The notes below the pieces were generated by a model. That model made no database searches. It saw only the letters and a program-made list of their open reading frames with translations, and had not been told where the DNA came from. Source: Candidatus Uhrbacteria bacterium (lineage in GTDB: Bacteria > Patescibacteriota > Patescibacteriia > 2-12-FULL-60-25). Taken from it: 21,194 nt of DNA. Below are positions 7,857-14,307 of the stretch, in pieces (position 1 is the stretch's first letter; each line of letters opens with the position of its first letter). The stretch lies in NCBI GenBank assembly GCA_009691315.1, contig SICT01000009.1, positions 1-21,194 on the forward strand, in the 5' to 3' direction. A program made the position numbers and the translations under genes.

Positions 7857-8584
7857 CCACGCCTGCTGTGCTCGAAAAACAATCTTTTTTGGTGCGAGAA
7901 ATTAAATGGGAAACACCAAGCACGTTTACGCTCGTGCTTGCTCCGGAAAGTGGTGCGATGTTTTCATTTGCTGCCGGGCAATGGGTCTATCTCTATTTAT
8001 TGAATGAAGATGGTTCAAGCTGGGCGCGTGCCGCCTTTTCTATTGCCTCGGCTCCGGAAGAAGCTCAGAAGCAATTTGAATTAGGAATAAAAATATACGG
8101 TGACTTTACCAAACGCGCCTCAAAACTCATGCCGGATGACCACGTGCAAATTCAAGGACCTTTTGGTGTGTTTACTTTGCATGAAAATATTTCCCCACTC
8201 GTGATGTTTGCTGGCGGGATCGGTGTCACTCCCTTCCGTAGTCAGATTCGTTCACTCTGGAAAAGACGGAGCGCAACCCAAGTCTACCTATTTTATTCTA
8301 ATAAGATCGTGGAAGAGACGGCCTATTTTGAGGAGCTCCAAGCCATGGCCAAAGAGTGGCCGGCTCTTCATGTGATTTTTTTATTGACCAGTGAAGCGCC
8401 GGCTAAGTGGCCAGGGGAGACCGGGCGGTTAAATCTTGAGATAATTAAACGTCATGTTCCATCACTTGATCAGGGCGAGTTTCTCATGTGCGGCCCGCCG
8501 GGATTTATGGATAGCATCAAAGCAATTTTAGACACACAAGGCGTAGATACGAAAAAGAGATTGAGGAAGGAGTTGTTTGGATAG
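7853..8584 (+). CDS. Ferredoxin-NADP reductase-like flavoprotein
   Basis: The 243-residue product matches the ferredoxin-NADP reductase/NAD-binding oxidoreductase superfamily. The FAD domain covers about residues 10-110, with R59-A-A-F-S63 in place of the RxYS flavin motif, and GPFG at 102-105. The NAD(P) domain covers about 112-243, with GGIGVTP (121-127), and MCGPPGFMDSI (212-222). It ends in ELFG, a usual C-terminus for the family. No fused ferredoxin domain or ferredoxin cysteine motif is present. The electron carrier is probably the adjacent ferredoxin, whose stop codon it overlaps. What the pair reduces in the cell is not visible here. Confidence 0.9.
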   Translation: MTTPAVLEKQSFLVREIKWETPSTFTLVLAPESGAMFSFAAGQWVYLYLLNEDGSSWARAAFSIASAPEEAQKQFELGIKIYGDFTKRASKLMPDDHVQIQGPFGVFTLHENISPLVMFAGGIGVTPFRSQIRSLWKRRSATQVYLFYSNKIVEETAYFEELQAMAKEWPALHVIFLLTSEAPAKWPGETGRLNLEIIKRHVPSLDQGEFLMCGPPGFMDSIKAILDTQGVDTKKRLRKELFG

Positions 8585-8600
8585 AATTTAGATGGGTCGC

Positions 8601-8629
8601 TTGTCAAAATTCTCTGAATTCGATATTCT
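8601..8629 (+). promoter_or_regulatory. tRNA-Ile promoter
   Basis: TTGTCA (8601-8606), a 17-base spacer and TATTCT (8624-8629). The transcript would begin about ten bases before the tRNA. The tRNA-Gly promoter has the same layout. Confidence 0.65.
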
Positions 8630-8645
8630 ACCCGCACAAAAATAA

Positions 8646-8719
8646 GGGCGTGTAGCTCAGTTGGTTAGAGCGTTACACTGATAATGTAAAGGTCGATGGT
8701 TCGACTCCATCCACGCCCA
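8646..8719 (+). tRNA. tRNA-Ile (anticodon GAT)
   Basis: A complete cloverleaf of 74 bases: acceptor GGGCGTG/CACGCCC, D arm GCTC/GAGC, anticodon stem TTACA/TGTAA with loop CTGATAA, a five-base variable loop and T arm GATGG-TTCGACT-CCATC. The discriminator is A8719. CCA is not encoded, so it must be added by a nucleotidyltransferase. No intron is present. Confidence 0.97.
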
Positions 8720-8727
8720 AATAAAAT

Positions 8728-8753
8728 ACCCTCTCTTACGGAGGGTGTTTTTT
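8728..8753 (+). terminator. Rho-independent terminator of tRNA-Ile
   Basis: ACCCTC (8728-8733), a seven-base loop and GAGGGT (8741-8746), followed by GTTTTTT. Confidence 0.85.
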
Positions 8754-8763
8754 GACTTTTTTC

Positions 8764-8792
8764 TTGACGAGAACCAATTTTTTTGATACATG
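8764..8792 (+). promoter_or_regulatory. Probable promoter of the alpha-CTD locus
   Basis: TTGACG (8764-8769), a 17-base spacer, and TACATG (8787-8792) preceded by TG (an extended -10). It directly follows the tRNA-Ile terminator. Confidence 0.55.
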
Positions 8793-8796
8793 AACA

Positions 8797-8813
8797 TTGG
8801 TCCAAATGACCAA
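8797..8813 (+). promoter_or_regulatory. Leader hairpin abutting the ribosome binding site
   Basis: TTGGTC (8797-8802), loop CAAAT and GACCAA (8808-8813) form a six-pair hairpin whose base touches the GGAGAG Shine-Dalgarno sequence (8814-8819) of the ORF at 8824. The same complementary hexamers occur before the gene at 4557-5348. Confidence 0.45.
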
Positions 8814-8823
8814 GGAGAGTCTG

Positions 8824-8994
8824 ATGACACCGTTGAAGATGCGAGTGATCCGTGTCACGACCAAGTGGGGTGGCTGGAAGATCGATGGGCAAGAGGGTGA
8901 GAAGGGCGTTCTGACGCTCGTGATCACGCCCCCGCGAGGCAAGGATATGACCATCGATGCGTTCACGCAGATTTTGGCCACTTGGCTCGACTGA
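8824..8994 (+). CDS. Small unknown protein upstream of the alpha-CTD
   Basis: A 56-residue ORF starting MTPLKMRVIRV. The start is supported by AAGGAG with proper spacing (8811-8816). An in-frame ATG at 8797 is less likely, because it lies at the predicted transcription start and inside the hairpin. The sequence is beta-rich (MRVIRVTTKWGGWKI, GVLTLVITPP) and matches no family I know. It overlaps the alpha-CTD ORF by up to 38 bases in another frame. It may be a leader peptide that couples translation, or a real small protein. Codon use is GC-rich like the following gene. Confidence 0.6.
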   Translation: MTPLKMRVIRVTTKWGGWKIDGQEGEKGVLTLVITPPRGKDMTIDAFTQILATWLD

Positions 8995-9349
8995 TCCAGT
9001 CGAGGCCGGGCGGCTCATCGAGGTCGGCAGGCAGGCCGAGCTCGATCAGAAGAACAGACATCTGTTCGAAGGGCTGGATCGTGAACTGCCTAAGGTCGCG
9101 ATGTCCGTGCGCACAGCGAATTGCCTGAATTATGCCGACCTGCACTACATCGGGGAACTCGTTCAGCGCGCCGAGGCCGACATGCTCAAGACCAAGAATT
9201 TCGGTCGTAAGTCTCTCAAAGAGATCAAGGCCATCCTGGAAGAGTTTGGCTTGCGCCTGGGCATGCGTGACGAGATCGTTTCATGGGGCTGGACTCCGAA
9301 CGGAGCTGCCGCACGCAATGGGACGCGTCCCTTCTTCAGCGTGCGATAA
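8957..9349 (+). CDS. Standalone RNA polymerase alpha C-terminal domain protein
   Basis: Residues 44-103 of this 130-residue product closely follow the C-terminal domain of the RNA polymerase alpha subunit: LPKVAMSVRTANCL, then HYIGELVQRAEADMLKTKNFGRKSLKEIKAIL and GLRLGM. By eye alignment with E. coli alpha, the UP-element-binding residues R265, N268, C269, G296, K298 and S299 correspond to R52, N55, C56, G83, K85 and S86, all conserved. The N-terminal assembly domain is absent. Residues 1-40 are a charged helical extension and 104-130 a short tail. The start is uncertain: ATG 8957 overlaps the preceding ORF, and ATG 9101 would leave only the domain itself. It could bind upstream DNA or regulators as a free domain. 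Confidence 0.8.
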   Translation: MRSRRFWPLGSTDPVEAGRLIEVGRQAELDQKNRHLFEGLDRELPKVAMSVRTANCLNYADLHYIGELVQRAEADMLKTKNFGRKSLKEIKAILEEFGLRLGMRDEIVSWGWTPNGAAARNGTRPFFSVR

Positions 9350-9381
9350 CACTTCCTTTCTCGATCTTTTCGATCCTCCTG

Positions 9382-9410
9382 TACACCCTCATCGGTGTAT
9401 TTTTTATTTT
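9382..9410 (+). terminator. Rho-independent terminator of the alpha-CTD locus
   Basis: TACACC (9382-9387), loop CTCATC and GGTGTA (9394-9399), followed by six T, A and four T. Confidence 0.85.
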
Positions 9411-9425
9411 TAACAGACATGTTAT

Positions 9426-9434
9426 TGTTATACC
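9426..9434 (+). promoter_or_regulatory. Extended -10 promoter of the ABC-F gene
   Basis: TG-t-TATACC, with no convincing -35. The expected start is near 9441, only a few bases before the ATG pair at 9445/9448, so the mRNA would be nearly leaderless. Confidence 0.4.
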
Positions 9435-9444
9435 TATCTTTCGT

Positions 9445-11214
9445 ATGATGAACCAAGAAGCTATCCTGCACCGACCAAAAACATTTGAACAGATTTTTGA
9501 AGAGTATTTGACTCTTCATGTGACCAGTCTCAAACGCCAGCAGATCGGATCAAAGGATCCGGAGCTTGAGCGTTGTGCGTTTGGCTGTAGCGGAGTGGAG
9601 GTGGATCGTTGTGTGCCGAAGTTAGTGATTGATAAGCTCAAGCTTGAACCGGGGAAATCGGTGGTTTTGATCGGGCCAAACGGTTCGGGCAAATCAACGG
9701 TCTACGACACCATTCAAGAAACCGGAAGTGACACGGGCAAAGGATCTGCGGCGCTCAACACGGGAAGTGGTCGAGGTTCAGTTGTGTATGGAGAGTCTGT
9801 TCATGATGGCAGAAAAAAATTACGCATTTCCCGTTTGCGCCAAGAAGAGATGCTGGCCAGTCTTCAGGATGATCAAGTTGAAGAGGTTCTTGAGCGTACG
9901 GCAAAATTTTTCTTAAAAGAATTTTCCACAAATCCGGATGACATTGATTGGACACAATCGGATGCGCAACAAAAATTTGATCAGGCCATGAAACAGGAGG
10001 AATCCGCTCGGCGCATTCAAAAATTAAAAGCAGAATTTATTAAGTTATTCAACATTGATGAGTTTCTCGATCGTGAGGTGAGTGAATTGTCGGGTGGTGA
10101 GCGTACCAAACTGTCGCTTTGTATGCTTCTGCTGTCTGAGCCGGATGTTCTTCTTTTAGATGAACCGACTAATCATTTGGATATTGAAAGTATCGGTAAA
10201 CTGTCCGGTTTGCTCGATGCCTATTTACGCGCCGGTGTTTCCGTGGTGAGCGTGAGTCATGTAGATTGGTTTTTGGATCAGGTAGGAAGTCACGGGGTGA
10301 TGGAGATCGAGTCAGATGGAGGAAATCGTCATCTCAAGTTTTCGAACGCCCCTTATAGCAGATATAAGCGCGATCGTTCTCGTCAAGAACATACGGTGGT
10401 TGAAGGAAAAATCACTTGGACAAAACAAAATCTCGCGAAAACAAATGGAGTGTTGCTCTCACCAAGTTCACAAGAATTGAATATCCAAGAATCCCCTTTG
10501 TCTGATGTCAGTGTTCCACCGCTTTTAGCGCGAGAGGTTTGGGTTTTATCGGGCAATAACGGATGCGGTAAAACAAAGCTCATGGAAGCCATGATCGGAC
10601 AAGAAAAAGGCAAACATTTTTTCAACAAAGGTAAGGGCGTAACTTTCGCTTATCTTCCGCAGTTTTGGCCGGACGAAGTCGCTCAAGGGAGTTTGGAGAA
10701 TTTTTTTTCGTGGATTAAAGATTCCTTGGATCCGCATAATGTTGAGATGCATTTTCGGAGGTTTATGGATCAAATTCATGATATTGGTTTTGAGCATGCG
10801 GGTGGTGGAAAAGGTGCGTCACACTGGGCCAAGAAAAAAATATCGACGTTTAGCGGTGGGGAACAGCGTCTTCTGTGGTTTATTGCCGTGAGCTGCTTCC
10901 CTCACGTCGATGCCCTGATGTTGGATGAACCAACAAATCATATGGATCAAAAATTGCAGGGATTGGTCACGAAAGCGATGCAAGATTTTCCCGGAGCGGT
11001 TGTGTTTTCCACGCACGATCTGGCTCTGCTTGAAGAGATTTCACATCCTGTGTCTGGGGTGGGTAACAAAGGGTCTACGATGGGGGTGAAGAATCTTATT
11101 TTACATAAAAGAGAGGGAAAGACGGTTATAGCGGAATCATCTGAGAGCCCTATCGCTTATGCTCGAGTGCGTTTGGCGGGGGCGGTCAAGCGTGGTCAGC
11201 GTGTGCGTGTATAA
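9445..11214 (+). CDS. ABC-F-type ATPase with two ATP-binding domains
   Basis: The 589-residue product has two ABC ATPase domains and no membrane segment, as in ABC-F proteins that act on the ribosome (EttA, Uup, antibiotic-resistance types). Domain 1 has Walker A GPNGSGKST (77-85), signature LSGGERTKL (about 214-222) and Walker B VLLLDEPTNHLD (about 235-246). Domain 2 has GNNGCGKTK (about 370), FSGGEQRLL (about 469) and ALMLDEPTNHMD (about 490). The H-loops are SHVDWF and STHDLA. Unusually, about 45 residues precede domain 1's core, and a Ser/Pro-containing linker of about 50 residues replaces a clear charged P-site tether. The exact class is therefore open. Start 9445 or 9448. It has its own promoter and is followed by tRNA-Gly. 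Confidence 0.85.
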   Translation: MMNQEAILHRPKTFEQIFEEYLTLHVTSLKRQQIGSKDPELERCAFGCSGVEVDRCVPKLVIDKLKLEPGKSVVLIGPNGSGKSTVYDTIQETGSDTGKGSAALNTGSGRGSVVYGESVHDGRKKLRISRLRQEEMLASLQDDQVEEVLERTAKFFLKEFSTNPDDIDWTQSDAQQKFDQAMKQEESARRIQKLKAEFIKLFNIDEFLDREVSELSGGERTKLSLCMLLLSEPDVLLLDEPTNHLDIESIGKLSGLLDAYLRAGVSVVSVSHVDWFLDQVGSHGVMEIESDGGNRHLKFSNAPYSRYKRDRSRQEHTVVEGKITWTKQNLAKTNGVLLSPSSQELNIQESPLSDVSVPPLLAREVWVLSGNNGCGKTKLMEAMIGQEKGKHFFNKGKGVTFAYLPQFWPDEVAQGSLENFFSWIKDSLDPHNVEMHFRRFMDQIHDIGFEHAGGGKGASHWAKKKISTFSGGEQRLLWFIAVSCFPHVDALMLDEPTNHMDQKLQGLVTKAMQDFPGAVVFSTHDLALLEEISHPVSGVGNKGSTMGVKNLILHKREGKTVIAESSESPIAYARVRLAGAVKRGQRVRV

Positions 11215-11243
11215 ATCATAAAATAGCATTCAAGTTCTGCCTC

Positions 11244-11272
11244 TTGTCATCTGTTTTGATTCTTGATATTGT
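11244..11272 (+). promoter_or_regulatory. tRNA-Gly promoter
   Basis: TTGTCA (11244-11249), a 17-base spacer and TATTGT (11267-11272), ending 20 bases before the tRNA. Confidence 0.6.
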
Positions 11273-11292
11273 TTGGCGACAAATTGAAATCT

Positions 11293-11367
11293 GCGGGTAT
11301 CGTATAGCGGCTATTATGCTACCTTGCCAAGGTAGAGATGGGGGTTCAACTCCCCCTACCCGCTCCA
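11293..11367 (+). tRNA. tRNA-Gly (anticodon GCC)
   Basis: Acceptor GCGGGTA/TACCCGC, anticodon stem CTACC/GGTAG with loop TTGCCAA (GCC), T arm GGGGG-TTCAACT-CCCCC and discriminator T11364. The CCA tail is encoded (11365-11367), unlike in the tRNA-Ile of this window. Confidence 0.96.
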
Positions 11368-11369
11368 TA

Positions 11370-11400
11370 GAAAAAAGATCCACTGGTTGGATCTTTTTTC
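11370..11400. terminator. Bidirectional Rho-independent terminator
   Basis: A 13-base perfect stem (GAAAAAAGATCCA with its complement), loop CTGGT. A T run on each strand lets it end tRNA-Gly on the plus strand and the gene at 11416-11883 on the minus strand. Confidence 0.85.
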
Positions 11401-11415
11401 GATTCTGAAGAGTTT

Positions 11416-11883
11416 CTATGACCCTTGTGGAAATGGTTCGAGAGCGAGGATTTTTTTCGCGCCTTGTGGGGAGAGGCGGCCTTGTTCGACGAGTTCATGA
11501 ACCAGGGTTCCAAGTTTACGATCTTCTTTGCTGGTGAGAAGTGTTAAATCACTGCGTAGATCAGAGAGTTTAATATCAAGATAATCTTTGGTGACCATGC
11601 TTTTCTCTATATTTCCGACCCGGCCTTCCATCCGGTCGAACCTTTGATCCATCCGGTCGAACTGGTGATCGATCTTTTCAAAGCGTTGGTCAACCGAATA
11701 GAATTTTTCATCGACATGAGTAGAAAATTTGTTAAGCGTTTCGATGAGGTCATCAACTTTTCCATTTAAATCATGGACCGTATTTGTGAGGTCATTGAGA
11801 TTTTTTGCAACCGTCATCCCGTTTGCTTGCAGAATCTGAATATCTTCAGATACGGTTTGCCATGTGACTTCAGGTGTAATCAT
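11416..11883 (-). CDS. Coiled-coil protein, function unknown
   Basis: The 155-residue product is almost wholly helical. Residues about 35-100 form a long coiled coil with a seven-residue repeat of the form (D/E)-x-R/Q-F-(D/E)-(R/K)-(M/I): FEKIDHQ, FDRMDQR, FDRMEGR. The C-terminus (RLSPQGAKKILALEPFPQGS) is non-repetitive. There is no signal peptide or membrane segment. Short coiled-coil proteins of this type are common hypothetical genes in Patescibacteria, and some similar proteins are annotated t-SNARE-like or DUF-type, with no established function. It is 36 bases downstream of the large surface protein on the same strand and may share its transcript. Confidence 0.8.
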   Translation of the reverse strand: MITPEVTWQTVSEDIQILQANGMTVAKNLNDLTNTVHDLNGKVDDLIETLNKFSTHVDEKFYSVDQRFEKIDHQFDRMDQRFDRMEGRVGNIEKSMVTKDYLDIKLSDLRSDLTLLTSKEDRKLGTLVHELVEQGRLSPQGAKKILALEPFPQGS

Positions 11884-11919
11884 AAATGGAGTGTAACGTT
11901 AAAGAAATAAATAAACAAG

Positions 11920-14076
11920 CTAGATATTTTGTAGGTTTTGACTCGCTTCCGTCAACATTTTCGCTAAACGTTTTTGTTCGGCAAATTTACGATAGTATTT
12001 TACACCTTGGGCGATGGCGACCGTCGCACCAGCTGATCCGATCGGTGCCCAGGGAGGAATGTTGTTTTGTTTTGTCGGAGCGCCCACCGGTATTTTTTCT
12101 TTATGACTGATCAGGGTGATTTCATCACTGGTTCGGGGATACATTTTCAGTTCTTGTCCGCGCGTATCCAATAGACCGCGTACATGCAGAACATCGCCTG
12201 CTTGCAGTCTTTGTGCGCGATATTGAACGATGGGTCGAATCATGACAGACAGGGTTGTTTCTTCCAGATCAAGCGTGACCGTTGAGGTGCGTACTGCCTG
12301 AACGGTGCCTGTGGCCTCAATGAGACTCCACGCGTCTTCTTGCCCAGGCGCACCAAGATCAACCAGGCGAGGACGGACTTCGCTCATTTTCTGAATAGAC
12401 TCCCAGCGATCACGGGCAAGCATTTTAAGGGCGGCTCCTTGATCGTTTACCGTGAGCGTTCCGGTCAAGCGAATTAATGATCCTAATGCTGCAGATGGCT
12501 GTTTGCCGTTGCCATAGACCAGCAATCCTCGTCCGTCCTCTGTTTGGAGGACAAATTGATTGGTACTCAGTAGCTTTGGTACACTACCAACACTACCGCT
12601 TAAACGAACGCGCGTGCCTGAATCGAGAGTGGTCAACATAGGGATGGTGGTAGAAATGAGAGGATTGGGAGTTGAAGGTTTTTTTACAGATACTATTTTT
12701 ATCTTTGGTTGGTTTGAAATTGGAGCGACGATTTTTTCATCTTTTAATGTGGTTTGTTTGATGGTCGGTGCTGTCGTTTTTGTTTCCACAATTTTTTTCT
12801 GTTGCGTCGGTTGGATTGTCTTGATTTGCTGTGGTGGCGGGACGGGAGCAGGAATGGGGATGGCCGTCACAAGGGGAGTGGGAGCTGTTTCGTAAACGAT
12901 GCGTACAGGTGCCAACGCTGGTTCTGTGATCTGGGTTATTAAGACATTGGTTTGCGCCGGTGTTGGCATGGTGGAGATTTGCCATACGCCTGTCACATCT
13001 GGGAGGCGAATAAAGGTCTCATTCTTTTTGATCGTATTATATATCACTTCATCCACGATCTCGCCCGATGAATTTTTGATCCGTATGATGTCCCCATCGT
13101 TATTTAGATGAGAGCCGGTGAGAGTGATGAAGATATACGGAATAAGAGAAAAATTGATTGGCGTTGAAGAAGTAAAGCGAAAAATAGGTCCACGCGCATC
13201 CTCGATCGTCCAACCATCAAGATGCACGATGTCGATCGTTCCGCTGGCATATAGCTCAATCCATTCCGGTCCGGATGATGGGGCAGGAAAAATTTCGTTC
13301 AGATGGATGTTGAACAACGGTTCGGTCGTCGTTGTTTGTGTTTTGATTGATGTGATCTCAATCGTTGAGGTTGTTGATGTTGCGGATAAAATGATCGTGA
13401 TCTCGGATGTGGCCAGATTTGTGGTTGTCGCCATCGTGTCAGATGAAGTGCTATTGGTAATCGATGTTTCAGGAAGAGACTCGCTTGAGGAAGCAGATAC
13501 ATAAGAAGAAGGAGTTGAAGATAAGTCAAAAGATAGGTCGATCAATCCAGGTGTGCTGGTCGCGCTGGCCCAGGCCTCTTTTTGATCACCAGCTATCTCC
13601 GGTGCGACACGGATCATGGAAGTTTTATTTTCACCGGTTGATCCGGCCAGGGGAGTGTGACCATCGCCCGCTTGGTCGATGAGTGTTCCCTCAGCATTGA
13701 GAAGCTGAATCGCGAGTTTTTCATTTGAGAGGGAAAGGGTGGAAGTGGCTAGGTTTGGAGCAATGGCCAATACGCTTTTTGGATCAAGGGCATGATTGTT
13801 TGCAATAAGAAAGGCGGAGTGGGAAGAGATAATATCGTGCGATCCGAAGACGATCGCCGGAGCTGTACTTGCCCCAATGAGTTGAAATCCGTTGAGTTCA
13901 ATGGGCGTATCACCAAGATTCCATAACTCCAGCCATTCATCTGCCGTGAATAAAGATGAACCCGCCCAATTAATCTCGCCTATCACAAGCGTTGATTCCG
14001 CGTGCACGGGCTGAGCGAAGAAACCGGAGAATAAGAGAATAAGCAAACTTAAGACTCGTAGCATGAAATAATGCAT
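11920..14076 (-). CDS. Secreted lamin-tail-domain and OB-fold surface protein
   Basis: The 718-residue product has a Sec signal peptide (about residues 1-26, cleavage after VHA). A first lamin-tail domain covers about 27-150 (INWAGSS..DEWLELWNLGDTPIELNGFQLIG). A Ser/Thr-rich linker follows (about 185-250), then a second lamin-tail domain (about 254-365, LNEIFPAPSSGPEWIELYASG) and a Pro/Thr/Lys-rich linker (about 370-475). Two OB-fold-like domains (about 485-555 and 583-655) contain LSGSVGSVPKLL..VLQTEDGRGLLVYG and ATGTVQAV..LQAGDVLHVRGLL. The C-terminus has a weakly hydrophobic stretch (677-692) and a basic helix. Lamin-tail domains in bacteria often occur with nucleases or surface proteins. 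No nuclease motif is visible, so binding of extracellular DNA is only a guess. ATG 14064 (residue 5) is an alternative start. Confidence 0.85.
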   Translation of the reverse strand: MHYFMLRVLSLLILLFSGFFAQPVHAESTLVIGEINWAGSSLFTADEWLELWNLGDTPIELNGFQLIGASTAPAIVFGSHDIISSHSAFLIANNHALDPKSVLAIAPNLATSTLSLSNEKLAIQLLNAEGTLIDQAGDGHTPLAGSTGENKTSMIRVAPEIAGDQKEAWASATSTPGLIDLSFDLSSTPSSYVSASSSESLPETSITNSTSSDTMATTTNLATSEITIILSATSTTSTIEITSIKTQTTTTEPLFNIHLNEIFPAPSSGPEWIELYASGTIDIVHLDGWTIEDARGPIFRFTSSTPINFSLIPYIFITLTGSHLNNDGDIIRIKNSSGEIVDEVIYNTIKKNETFIRLPDVTGVWQISTMPTPAQTNVLITQITEPALAPVRIVYETAPTPLVTAIPIPAPVPPPQQIKTIQPTQQKKIVETKTTAPTIKQTTLKDEKIVAPISNQPKIKIVSVKKPSTPNPLISTTIPMLTTLDSGTRVRLSGSVGSVPKLLSTNQFVLQTEDGRGLLVYGNGKQPSAALGSLIRLTGTLTVNDQGAALKMLARDRWESIQKMSEVRPRLVDLGAPGQEDAWSLIEATGTVQAVRTSTVTLDLEETTLSVMIRPIVQYRAQRLQAGDVLHVRGLLDTRGQELKMYPRTSDEITLISHKEKIPVGAPTKQNNIPPWAPIGSAGATVAIAQGVKYYRKFAEQKRLAKMLTEASQNLQNI

Positions 14077-14272
14077 AAGTGACTGAAAGAGAAAAAATAA
14101 ATTTTTACGTGCTCTTGCTTTTATCGTGACACGCTTTTAAAAGTGCGTGTGGAAAAGCTCTATTGTGATCAATCGTTTGTTGGATCGTTTCACTCTTGAC
14201 AAGGGGTGAGATTCGTACGGGCTGGATGCACCTCGCCCGTACCCCCAGCCTCCATCTGTGGATAAATATCTC
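14077..14272. other. Intergenic region with hairpins and DnaA-box-like sites
   Basis: No gene is seen between the divergent surface-protein gene and lexA. The region holds a perfect match to the DnaA box on the minus strand (TTATCCACA, 14265-14257), one near match (TGTGGAAAA, 14148-14156), an inverted repeat around TTTTAAAA (ACACGC..GCGTGT) near 14130-14150, and the palindromic element at 14215-14242. The minus-strand promoter of the surface protein must lie here, but I cannot pick one. Confidence 0.5.
14215..14242. repeat. Palindromic element GTACGGGC..GCCCGTAC
   Basis: Eight-base perfect arms flank a 12-base loop. GGCTGG (14220-14225) and CCAGCC (14245-14250) form a competing stem. The minus-strand reading, GTAcGGGCGaGGT.ATCC.GCCC, resembles the element at 16141-16161, which suggests one dispersed repeat family. 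Confidence 0.6.
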
Positions 14273-14300
14273 TTGACATGTTCTATTTCTGTTCTATAAT
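14273..14300 (+). promoter_or_regulatory. lexA promoter
   Basis: A consensus TTGACA (14273-14278), a 16-base spacer and a consensus TATAAT (14295-14300). This is the strongest promoter in the window. The predicted start, at about 14307, coincides with the mini-ORF ATG at 14308. Confidence 0.85.
14280..14294 (+). promoter_or_regulatory. Candidate LexA operator GTTC-N7-GTTC
   Basis: GTTC-TATTTCT-GTTC lies exactly between the -35 and -10 boxes. GTTC-N7-GTTC is the direct-repeat SOS box established for alphaproteobacterial LexA. Around it, TGTTCTAT repeats at a distance of 11 bases, about one helical turn. Position and sequence fit autorepression. Confidence 0.6.
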
Positions 14301-14307
14301 CAGAGTT

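Noticed and set aside
8980..9000. Programmed frameshift joining the 56-codon ORF to the alpha-CTD ORF
   Set aside because: The join would need a +1 shift near GAC-TGA, and there is no prfB-like or other recognised slippery sequence. Overlap with reinitiation is simpler.
11588..11670. Near-repeated DNA units in the coiled-coil gene as a CRISPR or tandem array
   Set aside because: The units encode heptads of a coiled coil in frame and have no conserved spacers; this is protein repeat, not an array.
12560..13111. Several plus-strand frames opposite the lamin-tail protein
   Set aside because: They are Val/Cys/Phe-rich shadows of the Thr/Pro/Lys-rich linkers on the minus strand, with no start signals.
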